NCBI RefSeq assembly: GCF_003952665.1
Contig: NZ_CP017946.1
Coordinates: 1 to 64,000, forward strand
Source: Bosea sp. Tri-49
GTDB taxonomy: Bacteria > Pseudomonadota > Alphaproteobacteria > Rhizobiales > Beijerinckiaceae
Direction: 5' to 3'
DNA: 64,000 bases
The notes beneath the pieces are model-generated. The model saw only the letters and a list, made by a program, of their open reading frames with translations. It was not told the origin of the DNA and searched no databases. Below, piece after piece: positions 8,222 through 17,256 of this stretch (position 1 is its first letter; each line of letters begins with the position of its first letter). Both the position numbers and the translations under genes were made by a program.

Positions 8222-8818
8222 TTATCCCGCCAGCACGAAGTCGAAGCGGCCGAGCTGGCCGCCTTCAGCCGGACGCAGGCTCATCAGCAGCTTTTGATCG
8301 AACAGGCCGTCGCGGCGATTGCCGGGCTCGTCGGGAAAGTAGAGCTGGGTGGTCAGGACCGGGCTCTGTGCGCCGGCGCGCACCTTCACATGGAGATGGC
8401 GGGTGCGGCCGGTGTAGAGCCCCGGCGCACGGGTGATGAACTGGTAGCGTCCCTGCTGGTCGGCGAAGAGGTGGCCACGGAAACGGAAGCCGCGATTATC
8501 GTATTGGCCGGATGTATCGGCATGCCAGAAATCGAGCAGGGCACCGGGGACCGGCCGGCATTGCCGCGTCAGCACGAAGCCGCTCAGCACTAGCAGCGTG
8601 CCGCTGCCGTCGGCCCGCAGATCGGCGCGCTGCGGCGAGGAGGGCGTGAAGAAGGGGCCTTCGGTCTGGCGCGGGGTTGTGGTGGCGTGTCCCTCGCAGG
8701 CCGGTGTCGCCGGCAATTCGGTGCCCTGTGCGAACGCGTCAGCCGGGAGAGTGAGGCTGGCGAAGCCTGCGGCCGAGAGGCGCGCTAGCAGGTCGCGGCG
8801 GCTTGGAGCGTCTGACAT
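8222..8818 (-). CDS. Exported intradiol ring-cleavage dioxygenase family protein
   Basis: A 198-aa protein with a Tat-like leader (SRRDLLARLSAAGFASLTL, residues 6-24). It then has the protocatechuate 3,4-dioxygenase fold: QTEGPFF at 51-57 and DFWHADTSGQYD at 96-107. The four expected non-haem iron(III) ligands are all present: Tyr106, Tyr135, His141 and His143 (GLYTGRTRHLHVKV). These enzymes split catechol-type rings between the hydroxyls. Single-subunit exported members are common, but their substrates are mostly unknown. There are no other aromatic-degradation genes nearby. The ATG at 8818 is chosen for its GGAGGG site and Tat motif. Confidence 0.87.
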   Translation of the reverse strand: MSDAPSRRDLLARLSAAGFASLTLPADAFAQGTELPATPACEGHATTTPRQTEGPFFTPSSPQRADLRADGSGTLLVLSGFVLTRQCRPVPGALLDFWHADTSGQYDNRGFRFRGHLFADQQGRYQFITRAPGLYTGRTRHLHVKVRAGAQSPVLTTQLYFPDEPGNRRDGLFDQKLLMSLRPAEGGQLGRFDFVLAG

Positions 8819-9055
8819 GGTTTCCCTCCTCACGCCCTACGGTGCCGCCATTCATGCCACGCCGGCGATGTCCGATTTCGGGCAAAGGTGGCGCCTCGCC
8901 GAACTGTGATGGCGGGGAAGGCGTGAAGTCTTCTGTGGGCACATTGCGTCCATGTTCCCGGGCGCTGGCGATGGCGGCCGCTTTTCGGCAATAGTCCGCC
9001 CCGCGAGGAATTGGCCGGCAGAGGCGTTCCATCCGACGAGACGATGAGGGACGGG

Positions 9056-10729
9056 ATGTCGACCGATATCGAGATTGCCCGCGCGGCGACGCTGAAGGCC
9101 ATCGGTACCGTAGCCGAGGAGGCCGGCATCCCGGATGCGGCGCTGCATCCCTATGGCAAGTACATCGCCAAGGTCGATACCGGCGCGATTCCCGAATTCG
9201 CGGAGAAGCCGGGCGGCAAGCTCATCCTCGTGACCGCGATCAGCCCGACGCCGGCTGGCGAGGGCAAGACCACGACGACGGTCGGCCTCGGCGACGGGCT
9301 GCGGCGCCTCGGCAAGCGCACCATGATCGCCCTGCGCGAGCCTTCGCTCGGTCCCTGCTTCGGGCAGAAGGGCGGGGCGGCCGGCGGCGGCTATGCCCAG
9401 GTCGTGCCGATGGAGCAGATCAATCTGCACTTCACCGGCGATTTCCACGCCATCACCAGCGCCCACAACCTGCTGGCGGCGATGCTCGACAACCATATCT
9501 ACTGGGGCAACGGGCTCGATCTCGACGAGCGCCACATCGCCTGGCGGCGCGTGGTCGACATGAACGACCGGGCGCTGCGCGCGATCGTCTCCTCGCTCGG
9601 CGGCGCCATGAACGGCTTCCCGCGCGAGGACGGCTTCGACATCACCGTCGCCTCGGAGGTGATGGCGATCTTCTGCCTCGCCAGGGATCTCGCGGATCTG
9701 GAGGAGCGGCTCGGGCGCATCGTCATCGGCCGCACCCGCAGCAAGCGCCCGGTCACGGCGGCCGAGCTCAACGCCCAGGGCGCGATGACGGTGCTCTTGC
9801 GCGATGCGCTGATGCCGAACCTGGTGCAGACGCTGGAGGGCACACCCGCCTTCGTTCATGGCGGGCCCTTCGCCAATATCGCCCATGGCTGCAATTCGGT
9901 GATCGCGACGCGCGCCGCGCTGAAGCTCGCCGACTATGTCGTGACCGAGGCCGGCTTCGGCGCCGATCTCGGGGCCGAGAAGTTCTTCGACATCAAGTGC
10001 CGCAAGGCCGGGCTGAAGCCGGATGTCGCCGTGGTGGTCGCGACGGTGCGGGCGCTCAAGATGCATGGCGGCGTCGCTCGCGACAGGCTCGGCACCGAGA
10101 ACCTGAAAGCGCTGGAGGCGGGCTTGTCGAACCTCGCCCGCCATGTCGAGAACATCAGGAAGTTCGGCGTGCCGGCGATCGTCGCGATCAACCATTTCAC
10201 CAGCGACACAGCCGCAGAGCACGCGCTGATCCAGCACTATTGCCGCAACCATCTCGGCGTCGAGGCGGTGATCTGTCGGCATTGGGCCGAGGGCGGGGCG
10301 GGTACCGACGAGCTCGCGACCAAGGTCGCGGCGCTGACCGACGGTGGCGAAGCGGATTTCGCGCCGCTCTATCCGGATGCGATGCCGCTGCGCCAGAAGC
10401 TCGAGACGATCGCGCGCGAGGTCTATGGCGCGGCCGGCATCTCGGCAGATGCCAAGGTGACGGCCCGCTTCGCCGAGCTCGAGGCGGCCGGCTATGGCAA
10501 CCTGCCGGTCTGCGTGGCGAAGACGCAATATTCCTTCTCGGCCGATCCGACCCTGCGCGGTGCGCCGTCGGGCCACACGGTGCCGGTGCGCGAGCTCCGG
10601 CTCTCGGCCGGCGCTGGCTTCGTCGTGGCGATCTGCGGGGATATCATGACCATGCCCGGCCTGCCGCGCCAGCCGGCGGCGGAGCGCATCTACATCGACG
10701 CGCACGGCCAGATCGAAGGGCTGTTCTAG
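9056..10729 (+). CDS. fhs: Formate-tetrahydrofolate ligase
   Basis: ATP-dependent joining of formate to tetrahydrofolate, giving 10-formyl-THF for one-carbon metabolism in the cytoplasm. The 557-aa length is normal. It has the family P-loop [18 protein letters not shown], the [23 protein letters not shown] block, the [14 protein letters not shown] segment, [13 protein letters not shown], and a C-terminal [11 protein letters not shown] motif. The ATG at 9056 has GAGGGA four bases upstream; a methionine at 9044 is the alternative. It is transcribed alone. Together with frmRA upstream it suggests active C1 handling: formate from formaldehyde oxidation could enter folate metabolism here. Confidence 0.96.
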   Translation: MSTDIEIARAATLKAIGTVAEEAGIPDAALHPYGKYIAKVDTGAIPEFAEKPGGKLILVTAISPTPAGEGKTTTTVGLGDGLRRLGKRTMIALREPSLGPCFGQKGGAAGGGYAQVVPMEQINLHFTGDFHAITSAHNLLAAMLDNHIYWGNGLDLDERHIAWRRVVDMNDRALRAIVSSLGGAMNGFPREDGFDITVASEVMAIFCLARDLADLEERLGRIVIGRTRSKRPVTAAELNAQGAMTVLLRDALMPNLVQTLEGTPAFVHGGPFANIAHGCNSVIATRAALKLADYVVTEAGFGADLGAEKFFDIKCRKAGLKPDVAVVVATVRALKMHGGVARDRLGTENLKALEAGLSNLARHVENIRKFGVPAIVAINHFTSDTAAEHALIQHYCRNHLGVEAVICRHWAEGGAGTDELATKVAALTDGGEADFAPLYPDAMPLRQKLETIAREVYGAAGISADAKVTARFAELEAAGYGNLPVCVAKTQYSFSADPTLRGAPSGHTVPVRELRLSAGAGFVVAICGDIMTMPGLPRQPAAERIYIDAHGQIEGLF

Positions 10730-10814
10730 CGCCTCCGGCCTGGCAAAGCGGGCGCCGCATTCGTCAACGAAGTGTCAACCATATCGCGGCCACCATGTCC
10801 GTGCGATTCCGAAC

Positions 10815-12596
10815 ATGTCGGAAGGCGCGGGAGATGCCGACGAGATGGGTTTGCTGACCGCCTGGACCAATTCGGGCCTGAAGGCGCGCGTGCTCGTGCT
10901 CGTCCTGGCGACTTTGGTCGCGATCGCGGTGCCGGCCTCCGGCATCTTCCTCTGGATGGTCAACGGCACGGTGGTGAAGCTCGGCACGCTCTTCGCCGAG
11001 AAGCAGATCCTGTTCGATCGCTATCGCGGGCTGGAAGCGCTGATGCGCGAGGTTTCGCTGGCCGAGACGGTGGCGCGCGCGCCGGTGATCGTCGAATGGG
11101 CGCAGGACGAGACCGATCCGGAGAAGGCGAAGCGCGGCCTAGCCGAGCTCGAGCACTACCGGCTCTCGTTCACCGATCGCAGCTATTTCGCTGTCGTCGA
11201 CAGGAGCGGCCACTACTATTTCAACGACAAGGATAATACCTACGAGAACAACCGGCTGCGCTACACCGTCTCGCCGAATGCTGCGCAGGACATCTGGTAT
11301 TTCAAGACGCGCGCGCTCGGCAAAGGCTGCCATCTCAACGTCAATCGCGACGAGGTGCTCTCGGTCACCAAGGTCTGGATCAACTGCATCATCCAGAAGG
11401 ACGGCAAGGTCCTCGGCCTGATCGGCACGGGCGTCGACCTGACCCAGTTCATCAAGGAGGTCGTCGAGTTCCCGCAGACCGGCGTGCAGAGCATGTTCGT
11501 CGACCTGCAAGGCGCGGTGCAGGCGCATCGCGATCCGCGCGTCGTCGACTTCCACAGCCTGACCAAGGACATCTCGGCCAAGAAGACGATCTTCCGCCTG
11601 CTCGACGAGGAGGGCGACCGCAAGGCGCTCTCCGAGATGATGCAACGCGTCGCCAAGGGCGAGGCGCTGGTGCTCTCCCGCTTCATGCAGATGGATGGGC
11701 ACGAGGTGCTGGTCGGCGTCGGTTTCCTCGACCGTCTCGGCTGGTTCAACGTCACGGTGATGGATGTGGACGCCATCATCGACCGCAAGCTGTTCGCGCC
11801 GATCGCTGGGCTGATGGTGGCGATCCTCATCGTGGCCGCCGGGCTGATGACCTTCCTGTTCAAGCGCAAGGTGCTCGACCGACTGGCCTGGGTCGAGCAG
11901 GGCGTCACCAGAGTCCGCGCCGGCGACTTCTCCGCCGTCGCGAAGGAGGAGGGGAATGACGAGATCGCCCGGCTGTCGCGCGCCTTCAACGAGATGGCCC
12001 AGGCCGTCGGCGACAATACCGGGCGGCTCGAGGCGATGGTCGCCGAGCGGACGCAGAAGCTCGAAGAGCTGGCATTGCACGATCCGCTGACCTCGGTGCT
12101 GAACCGCCGTGGCTTCGAGGAGGCGTTTCTGCGCGAACAGAACCGGGCGCAGCGCAGTGGCAAGGCCTGCGGGCTCGTCATCGTCGACCTCGACCGCTTC
12201 AAGCTCATCAATGACGATTATGGCCATCATGCCGGGGATGAGGTGCTGATCGCCTGCGTACGCCAGATGCGCTCGGCCTTGCGCAGCTACGATGCCTGCG
12301 CCCGCTGGGGCGGCGACGAGTTCATCCTGCTGATCAGTGACTGCACCGCGGAGTCACTGGCGGCGATCGCGTCCAAGATCGCAGTGTTGCTCCGCGAGGC
12401 GCCGGTCGCGCTCAGCGATGGCCGGGCCGTACCGATGACGGCAAGCCTGGGCGCGGCCATGGCGCGGCCGGAGGACAGCCTGACCGATGCCGCAGCCCGG
12501 GCGGACGCCGCGCTCTACCAGGTCAAGCGCAATGGCCGCGACGGCGTCGCGATCGATGAGCCGCAATCGGGTACGGCGCTGCGGCGGGTGGTCTGA
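10815..12596 (+). CDS. Membrane diguanylate cyclase with periplasmic sensor, HAMP and GGDEF
   Basis: Makes cyclic di-GMP in response to an extracytoplasmic signal. The 593-aa protein has TM1 near residues 28-52, a periplasmic Cache-like sensor to about 325, TM2 near 330-352 and a HAMP linker (VRAGDFSAVAKEEGNDEIARLSRAFNEM). A GGDEF domain follows, with RWGGDEFILL. The signature is intact and an inhibitory I-site RxxD (RSYD) stands five residues before it, so product feedback is expected. No EAL domain is present. The start is uncertain: the ATG at 10845 sits behind GGGAG (10829-10833) and still keeps TM1. Its stop is 8 bases before a palindromic repeat. Confidence 0.93.
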   Translation: MSEGAGDADEMGLLTAWTNSGLKARVLVLVLATLVAIAVPASGIFLWMVNGTVVKLGTLFAEKQILFDRYRGLEALMREVSLAETVARAPVIVEWAQDETDPEKAKRGLAELEHYRLSFTDRSYFAVVDRSGHYYFNDKDNTYENNRLRYTVSPNAAQDIWYFKTRALGKGCHLNVNRDEVLSVTKVWINCIIQKDGKVLGLIGTGVDLTQFIKEVVEFPQTGVQSMFVDLQGAVQAHRDPRVVDFHSLTKDISAKKTIFRLLDEEGDRKALSEMMQRVAKGEALVLSRFMQMDGHEVLVGVGFLDRLGWFNVTVMDVDAIIDRKLFAPIAGLMVAILIVAAGLMTFLFKRKVLDRLAWVEQGVTRVRAGDFSAVAKEEGNDEIARLSRAFNEMAQAVGDNTGRLEAMVAERTQKLEELALHDPLTSVLNRRGFEEAFLREQNRAQRSGKACGLVIVDLDRFKLINDDYGHHAGDEVLIACVRQMRSALRSYDACARWGGDEFILLISDCTAESLAAIASKIAVLLREAPVALSDGRAVPMTASLGAAMARPEDSLTDAAARADAALYQVKRNGRDGVAIDEPQSGTALRRVV

Positions 12597-12604
12597 GGCT
12601 GGGT

Positions 12605-12712
12605 GTCATTCTCGGGCGAAGCGAAGCGCCGACCCGAGAATCTCAGGACGAGAAGACACCGATTGGCGCCTCATCCTGCCTGAGATGCCCGGGTCAAGCT
12701 CGAGCATGACGG
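12605..12712 (+). repeat. Convergent-junction palindromic repeat, copy 1 of 3
   Basis: Two stacked dyads: ATTCTCGGG (12608-12616) with CCCGAGAAT (12633-12641), and a decayed ATGCCCGGG...CTCGAGCAT near 12684-12708. The ends also pair (GTCATTCTCGGG with the terminal CGAGCATGAC). It is closely similar over its length to 44533-44638 and 59702-59805. It fills the gap between the convergent cyclase and idnD genes. Confidence 0.85.
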
Positions 12713-12719
12713 TTGTTCC

Positions 12720-13757
12720 TCAGCCGAAGACCAATTGTACCTTCATCGCCTTTGATTTGTCGGCGGCGAGGTCAAAGGCCTCGACGGCGCGCTCGATCGG
12801 GATCGAGGCGGTGAGCAGCGGCGAGAGGTCGATGCGGCCGGACGCGATCAGCTCGACCGCCCAGTCGAATTCCTCATGGAAGCGGAACGAGCCGCGCAGG
12901 TCGAACTCCTTGGCGACGACGACGTTCATCGGAATCGTGAAATTGCCGCCGACGCCGATCTGGACGATGACCGCGCCGGGCCGCAGCGCATCGAAGGCGC
13001 CGGTCAGCGCATGCTGGTTGCCCGAGCATTCGAACATCACGTCGAAGGCGCCCTTCTGCGCGCCATAGTCGGCCTTCAGCCGCTCCGGCTCTGCCACGAC
13101 GTTGATCGCGGTGGTCGCGCCCATCTTAAGGGCGGTCGGCAGTGGGCCGTCGACGACGTCGGTGACGACGATTTCGGAAGCGCCGGCAGCGCGGGCCGCG
13201 ACCACCGTCAGCACGCCGATCGGGCCGGAGCCGGTGACGAGGACGCGCTTGCCGAGAAGGGCGCCGGCGCGCTTGACCGCATGCAGGCAGACCGCGAGCG
13301 GCTCGGCGAAGGCGGCCTGCGCCGCGCCGACATGGCCGGGCAGCTTCACCGCCTGGCGCTCCTCGATCACCAGGATCTCGCGGAAGCCGCCCTGGACATG
13401 GGGGAAGCGCATGGCGCTGCCGTAGAACTGCATGTCGAGGCAATGCTGCTGCTGGCCGGCCTGGCAATAGCGGCAATGGCCGCAGGCCCGGCTCGGATTG
13501 ACCGCGATGAGATCGCCCGGTTTCACCCGCGAGACCTCGCCGCCGACCGCCTCGACGATGCCGGCGATCTCATGGCCGAGGATCAGCGGCTCGCGCACCC
13601 GGATCGTGCCGAAGCCGCCATGGAGGTAATAGTGCAGGTCGGAGCCGCAGATGCCGCCGGCCTTGATCGCCACCTTGACGCCGAGCGGGCCAAGCTCCGG
13701 CACGGCCGCGTCCTCGACCCGCAAATCCTTCTCGGCATGGATCACGACGGCGCGCAT
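12720..13757 (-). CDS. idnD: L-idonate 5-dehydrogenase-type zinc alcohol dehydrogenase
   Basis: Zinc-dependent MDR enzyme, probably oxidising L-idonate to 5-keto-D-gluconate. The 345-aa protein has the catalytic zinc segment AGGICGSDLHYYLHGGFG, the GHEIAG motif and the structural four-Cys lobe CGHCRYCQAGQQQHC. The cofactor motif is GSGPIG. The YYLHGG segment is typical of idonate dehydrogenases rather than sorbitol dehydrogenases. The ATG at 13757 has AGGAG upstream; the frame extends further but without similarity. It is divergent from a gluconate 5-dehydrogenase gene (idnO). The pair would carry idonate through 5-ketogluconate to gluconate. A LacI-type operator-like site lies in the shared promoter region. 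Confidence 0.85.
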   Translation of the reverse strand: MRAVVIHAEKDLRVEDAAVPELGPLGVKVAIKAGGICGSDLHYYLHGGFGTIRVREPLILGHEIAGIVEAVGGEVSRVKPGDLIAVNPSRACGHCRYCQAGQQQHCLDMQFYGSAMRFPHVQGGFREILVIEERQAVKLPGHVGAAQAAFAEPLAVCLHAVKRAGALLGKRVLVTGSGPIGVLTVVAARAAGASEIVVTDVVDGPLPTALKMGATTAINVVAEPERLKADYGAQKGAFDVMFECSGNQHALTGAFDALRPGAVIVQIGVGGNFTIPMNVVVAKEFDLRGSFRFHEEFDWAVELIASGRIDLSPLLTASIPIERAVEAFDLAADKSKAMKVQLVFG

Positions 13758-13821
13758 GGCTGAACTCCTGAAGGGCGGCAGCCATGCGGCGGCGGCACGT
13801 ATGGCTGGTTGTCTAATCGTT

Positions 13822-13835
13822 TTAAAGCGCTTACC
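13822..13835 (+). promoter_or_regulatory. LacI-family operator-like site between idnD and idnO
   Basis: TTAAAGCGCTTACC has the AA-GCG-CTT core typical of LacI/GalR-family operators, with the exact palindrome AAGCGCTT at 13825-13832. It lies in the 133-base divergent promoter region of two sugar-acid dehydrogenase genes. No LacI regulator is encoded nearby. Confidence 0.4.
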
Positions 13836-13890
13836 CAACCCTTGAGACGCTAACAAGCGGCAAGTCAGGCCACGCTACCGGGAGGATAGG

Positions 13891-14658
13891 ATGTCGCTCA
13901 ATCTGTTCAAGCTCGACGGGCGCATCGCGCTGGTCACCGGCTCCGGCCAGGGTATCGGGCTCGCGATTGCCGAAGGCCTTGCTGCCGCCGGCGCCCATAT
14001 CGTGCTGAACGGGCGCGATGCCGGAAAGCTGGAGAAGGCGCGCAGCGCCATCGCGACCGCCGGCCACAAGGCTTCGGTCGCCGCCTTCGACGTCACCGAC
14101 CAGAAGGCAGTTCAGGCTGGCGTCGCCAAGATCGAGGCCGAGATTGGGCCGATCGACATCCTGATCAACAATGCCGGCACGCAGAAGCGCGGTGCCTTCG
14201 TCGACTTCCCGGCCGAGGACTGGCACTTCCTGATCGCGACGAACCTGCACTCGGTGTTCTACGTCACCCAGGCGGTGGCCAAGCGCATGGCCCCGCGCAA
14301 CCGCGGCAAGATCGTCAATATCGGCTCGGTGATGAGCAAGCTCGGCCGGCCGAGCATCGTACCCTACACGGCGTCGAAGGGCGCGGTCAGCCTGATGACG
14401 CAGGGGCTCGCCGCCGAGCTCGGCAAGCACAACATCCAGGTCAACGCCATCGGGCCAGGCTATTTCGTGACCGAGCTGAACCAGGCGCTGCTCGCCGACG
14501 AGACCTTCTCGAACTGGGTCAAGAGCCGCGCGCCGGTCGGCCGCTGGGGCGAGACGAAGGAGCTGGCGGGCGCGGCGATCTTCCTGTCCTCGGAAGCCTC
14601 CGACTATGTCAGCGGCCATCTTCTGATGGTCGATGGTGGTTTGACCGCGGTGGTGTGA
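13891..14658 (+). CDS. idnO: Gluconate 5-dehydrogenase-type SDR
   Basis: Short-chain dehydrogenase interconverting 5-keto-D-gluconate and D-gluconate with NAD(P)H. The 255-aa length is standard. It has the cofactor motif TGSGQGIG near residues 17-24, NNAG, the catalytic Ser in NIGSVMSKLGR, and the Tyr-x-x-x-Lys pair in YTASKGA. The segment IGPGYFVTELN and the C-terminal VDGGLTAVV match gluconate 5-dehydrogenases. GGAGG lies upstream of the ATG. It is divergent from idnD. The later steps (gluconate kinase, transporter) are not in this window, although a glucokinase occurs at 48983. Confidence 0.88.
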   Translation: MSLNLFKLDGRIALVTGSGQGIGLAIAEGLAAAGAHIVLNGRDAGKLEKARSAIATAGHKASVAAFDVTDQKAVQAGVAKIEAEIGPIDILINNAGTQKRGAFVDFPAEDWHFLIATNLHSVFYVTQAVAKRMAPRNRGKIVNIGSVMSKLGRPSIVPYTASKGAVSLMTQGLAAELGKHNIQVNAIGPGYFVTELNQALLADETFSNWVKSRAPVGRWGETKELAGAAIFLSSEASDYVSGHLLMVDGGLTAVV

Positions 14659-14688
14659 GGTCAGGCGTTACGTATTGGCGAAGGGCGC

Positions 14689-14830
14689 GGGGAACCCTTC
14701 TCCCGTGTGGGAGAAGGGCAGGGATGAGGGCCTGCCCTACCCGTAGAAGGCGCAGTGGCGCGGCATCGCTCAAACAATCAGCGGCGGTCCCTCACCCCTG
14801 CCCCTCTCCCATCCGGGAGAGGGGTTCCCC
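14689..14830 (+). repeat. Large palindromic repeat between idnO and the haloacid dehalogenase gene
   Basis: Outer arms GGGGAACCCTTCTCCC (14689-14704) and GGGAGAGGGGTTCCCC (14815-14830) are near-perfect inverted copies. Each half also folds locally: CCCTTCTCCC-GTGT-GGGAGAAGGG at 14695-14718 and CCCCTCTCCC-ATCC-GGGAGAGGGG at 14801-14824. The sequence type (CCCTCACCCCTGCCCCTCTCCC) is widespread between proteobacterial genes. It fills a convergent junction. Confidence 0.85.
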
Positions 14831-14872
14831 GCCGATGCCCGGCCGTCGCAGCTAGCTGGATTGCGCCCATCC

Positions 14873-15613
14873 TCATCGCCTCGCGGCGACATAAGGCACC
14901 AACTCGCTCAGCGACGAGATCGTCAGATCCGCGCCTGCGCCGAGCTGCTCCTCCTGCATGCGCAGCGCCTTGAACAGGCTCTTGGGACCGATCGGGCCGG
15001 TCACCAACTCCTCGCGCAGAGCCTGCTGTGTCACCCGCTCGATGCGCGCCACCGTCATGCCGTAGGCCTTGGCGCCGGCGATGTCGAAGCCGTTGGAGGA
15101 GACGAACAGGATCTCGTCGCGCGTCAGGCCGAGCCGCTCCTCGACCAGGCGATAGCCGCGTGGATCAGGCTTGTAGCTGCCGATCTCGTCGACGCTGATC
15201 ACGGTTTCCAGCAATGTGTCGATGCCGGCCTGTCGGGTGAGATTGGTCAGCATGGCCGGGCTGCCATTGGAGAAGATGGCGAGGCGTGTCGGGGCGAGGC
15301 CCTGCAGCGCCGCCAGCGCTTCCGGATAAAGCGCGAGCGCGTCATAGGCCGCGGCGATGCGGGCGAGGAAATCGGGCGTGGCCTCGAGGCCGAGCGTCTT
15401 CAGCGTGAAGTCGAGCGAGGCTTTCGTCACGCTCCAGAAATCTTCGTAGCGATCCATCAGCGCCCGCAGCCAGGTGTATTCGAGCTGCTTTAGGCGCCAG
15501 ATCTGGGTGATGGTCTCGCCATGGCCGGGGAAGGCGGCATCGGTGACGCCGGCGACCGACTGCACGTCGAACAGGGTTCCGTAGGCATCGAAGACGACGG
15601 CCTTGATCGGCAT
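14873..15613 (-). CDS. Haloacid dehalogenase, type II
   Basis: Likely (S)-2-haloacid dehalogenase, hydrolysing 2-haloalkanoic acids to D-hydroxy acids in the cytoplasm. The 246-aa HAD protein has nucleophile Asp9 in FDAYGTLFD. The cap signature WRLKQLEYTWLRALM, the SNGSP motif, the Lys in YKPDPRGY and VSSNGFDIAGAKAYG are characteristic of the type II subfamily. The SSN motif in particular distinguishes dehalogenases from HAD phosphatases. AGAGGAG before the ATG at 15613 fixes the start. It is divergent from gpmI. Homologues are common in soil alphaproteobacteria; whether this one acts on a halogenated substrate cannot be seen. Confidence 0.87.
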   Translation of the reverse strand: MPIKAVVFDAYGTLFDVQSVAGVTDAAFPGHGETITQIWRLKQLEYTWLRALMDRYEDFWSVTKASLDFTLKTLGLEATPDFLARIAAAYDALALYPEALAALQGLAPTRLAIFSNGSPAMLTNLTRQAGIDTLLETVISVDEIGSYKPDPRGYRLVEERLGLTRDEILFVSSNGFDIAGAKAYGMTVARIERVTQQALREELVTGPIGPKSLFKALRMQEEQLGAGADLTISSLSELVPYVAARR

Positions 15614-15732
15614 GGCGGCGTTCTCCTCTGGAGCCCTTGCGCGGGCTGCGGCGCTATTCTTAGCGCTCGCCTTGGCCGCGCGGAGCGTGATATCCGCACA
15701 AGCACTTGTTCGCAGACGCACAGGATAAGCGC

Positions 15733-17247
15733 ATGTCCAGCCGCCCCGTCATGCTGATGATCCTCGATGGCTGGGGCTGGCGCGACGACAAGGACAACAA
15801 CGCCGTCCTGCTGGCGAAGACGCCGAATTTCGACCGGTTCTGGGCTGCCTCGCCGCACGCCTTCCTACGCACCTCCGGGCTCGATGTCGGCCTGCCAGAG
15901 GGCCAGATGGGCAATTCAGAGGTCGGCCACCTCAATCTCGGCGCCGGCCGTGTCGTGATGCAGGACCTGCCGCGCATCAACCAGGCGGCTGCCGACGGCA
16001 CGCTGAAGCAGGCGCTCGATGAGAGCGGGGTGATCGGCCGGCTGAAGGCCAGCGGCGGCACCTGCCACATCCTCGGTCTGGTCTCGCCCGGCGGGGTCCA
16101 TGCCCATCAGGACCATGCGGTGGCGCTGGCGAAGCGCGTCAACGCTGCCGGCGTGCCGGCAGTGATTCATGTCTTCACCGATGGCCGCGATACCCCGCCG
16201 CGCTCGGCGGCCGAGTATGTCGCCGCGCTCGAAGCGGCGCTGCCGCGTGAGGTCAAGGTCGCAACGGTCAGCGGCCGCTATTACGCGATGGACCGCGACA
16301 ATCGCTGGGAGCGCGTCGAGCTCGCCTGGAAGGCGCTGGCCCTCGGCGAAGGCGAGCGCATGCCGAGCGTGGGCTCTGCGATCGAGGCGGCCTATGCCGC
16401 CAATGTCAGCGACGAGTTCATCAAGCCGGCGGTAATCGGCGATTATCGCGGCATGGCCGATGGCGACGGTCTGCTCAGCTTCAACTTCCGCGCCGACCGC
16501 ATTCGCGAGATCCTGGCGCCGCTGCTGTTCGCCGCGTTCAGCGGCTTTCCGCGGCCACGCATGCCCAAGCTCGTTGGCGCCGTCGGGATGACCTCCTACA
16601 GCTCGACGCTCGATCCGATCATGCCGGCACTGTTCGCGCCGCAGAGCCTGGCCAACGGGCTGGGCGAGACCGTGTCGAAGGCGGGCTTGAAGCAGATCCG
16701 CTTCGCCGAGACCGAGAAGTACCCGCACGTCACCTATTTCTTCAATGGCGGGCGCGAGGAGCCATTCGAAGGCGAGGAGCGCAGCATGACGCCCTCGCCG
16801 AAGGTCGCGACCTATGATTTGCAGCCTGAAATGTCGGCGCCGGAGCTGACCGGGAAGGTCGTCGCTGCGGTCGAGAGCGGGCAGTACGACCTGTTCGTGC
16901 TCAACTTCGCCAATCCCGACATGGTCGGCCATACCGGCGTGCTCTCGGCGGCGATCAAGGCGGTCGAGACGATCGATGCGAGCCTCGGCCAGATCGCACA
17001 GGCCATCCTCGCCAAGGGCGGGGCGCTGCTGGTCACCGCGGATCACGGCAATGCTGAACTGATGGTCGATCCCGTCACCGGCAATCCACATACCGCCCAC
17101 ACCACCTTCCCGGTGCCGGTGATGCTGATCGGCGGGCAGGCCAAGGTGCTGGCCGAGGGGCGTCTCGCCGATGTCTCGCCGACGTTGCTTGCGCTGCTCG
17201 GATTGGAGCAGCCGGCCGAGATGACCGGGCTGTCGCTGCTGCGCTGA
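15733..17247 (+). CDS. gpmI: 2,3-bisphosphoglycerate-independent phosphoglycerate mutase
   Basis: Interconverts 3- and 2-phosphoglycerate in glycolysis and gluconeogenesis using two Mn2+ ions. The 504-aa protein has the alkaline-phosphatase-like N-terminus (MLMILDGWGW), the phosphoserine loop QMGNSEVGHLNLGAG, DGRDTPP, the substrate loop RADRIRE, and the C-terminal metal ligands in NPDMVGHTG and TADHGNAE. All expected metal ligands appear present. The ATG at 15733 lacks a good ribosome-binding site, but upstream codons do not extend the family match. Its stop is 9 bases from the stop of the convergent lysR gene. Confidence 0.96.
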   Translation: MSSRPVMLMILDGWGWRDDKDNNAVLLAKTPNFDRFWAASPHAFLRTSGLDVGLPEGQMGNSEVGHLNLGAGRVVMQDLPRINQAAADGTLKQALDESGVIGRLKASGGTCHILGLVSPGGVHAHQDHAVALAKRVNAAGVPAVIHVFTDGRDTPPRSAAEYVAALEAALPREVKVATVSGRYYAMDRDNRWERVELAWKALALGEGERMPSVGSAIEAAYAANVSDEFIKPAVIGDYRGMADGDGLLSFNFRADRIREILAPLLFAAFSGFPRPRMPKLVGAVGMTSYSSTLDPIMPALFAPQSLANGLGETVSKAGLKQIRFAETEKYPHVTYFFNGGREEPFEGEERSMTPSPKVATYDLQPEMSAPELTGKVVAAVESGQYDLFVLNFANPDMVGHTGVLSAAIKAVETIDASLGQIAQAILAKGGALLVTADHGNAELMVDPVTGNPHTAHTTFPVPVMLIGGQAKVLAEGRLADVSPTLLALLGLEQPAEMTGLSLLR

Positions 17248-17256
17248 GCCGAGCTG

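Noticed and set aside
8852..10705. 617-codon minus-strand frame opposite fhs
   Set aside because: Antisense of a fully conserved enzyme, with no domain.
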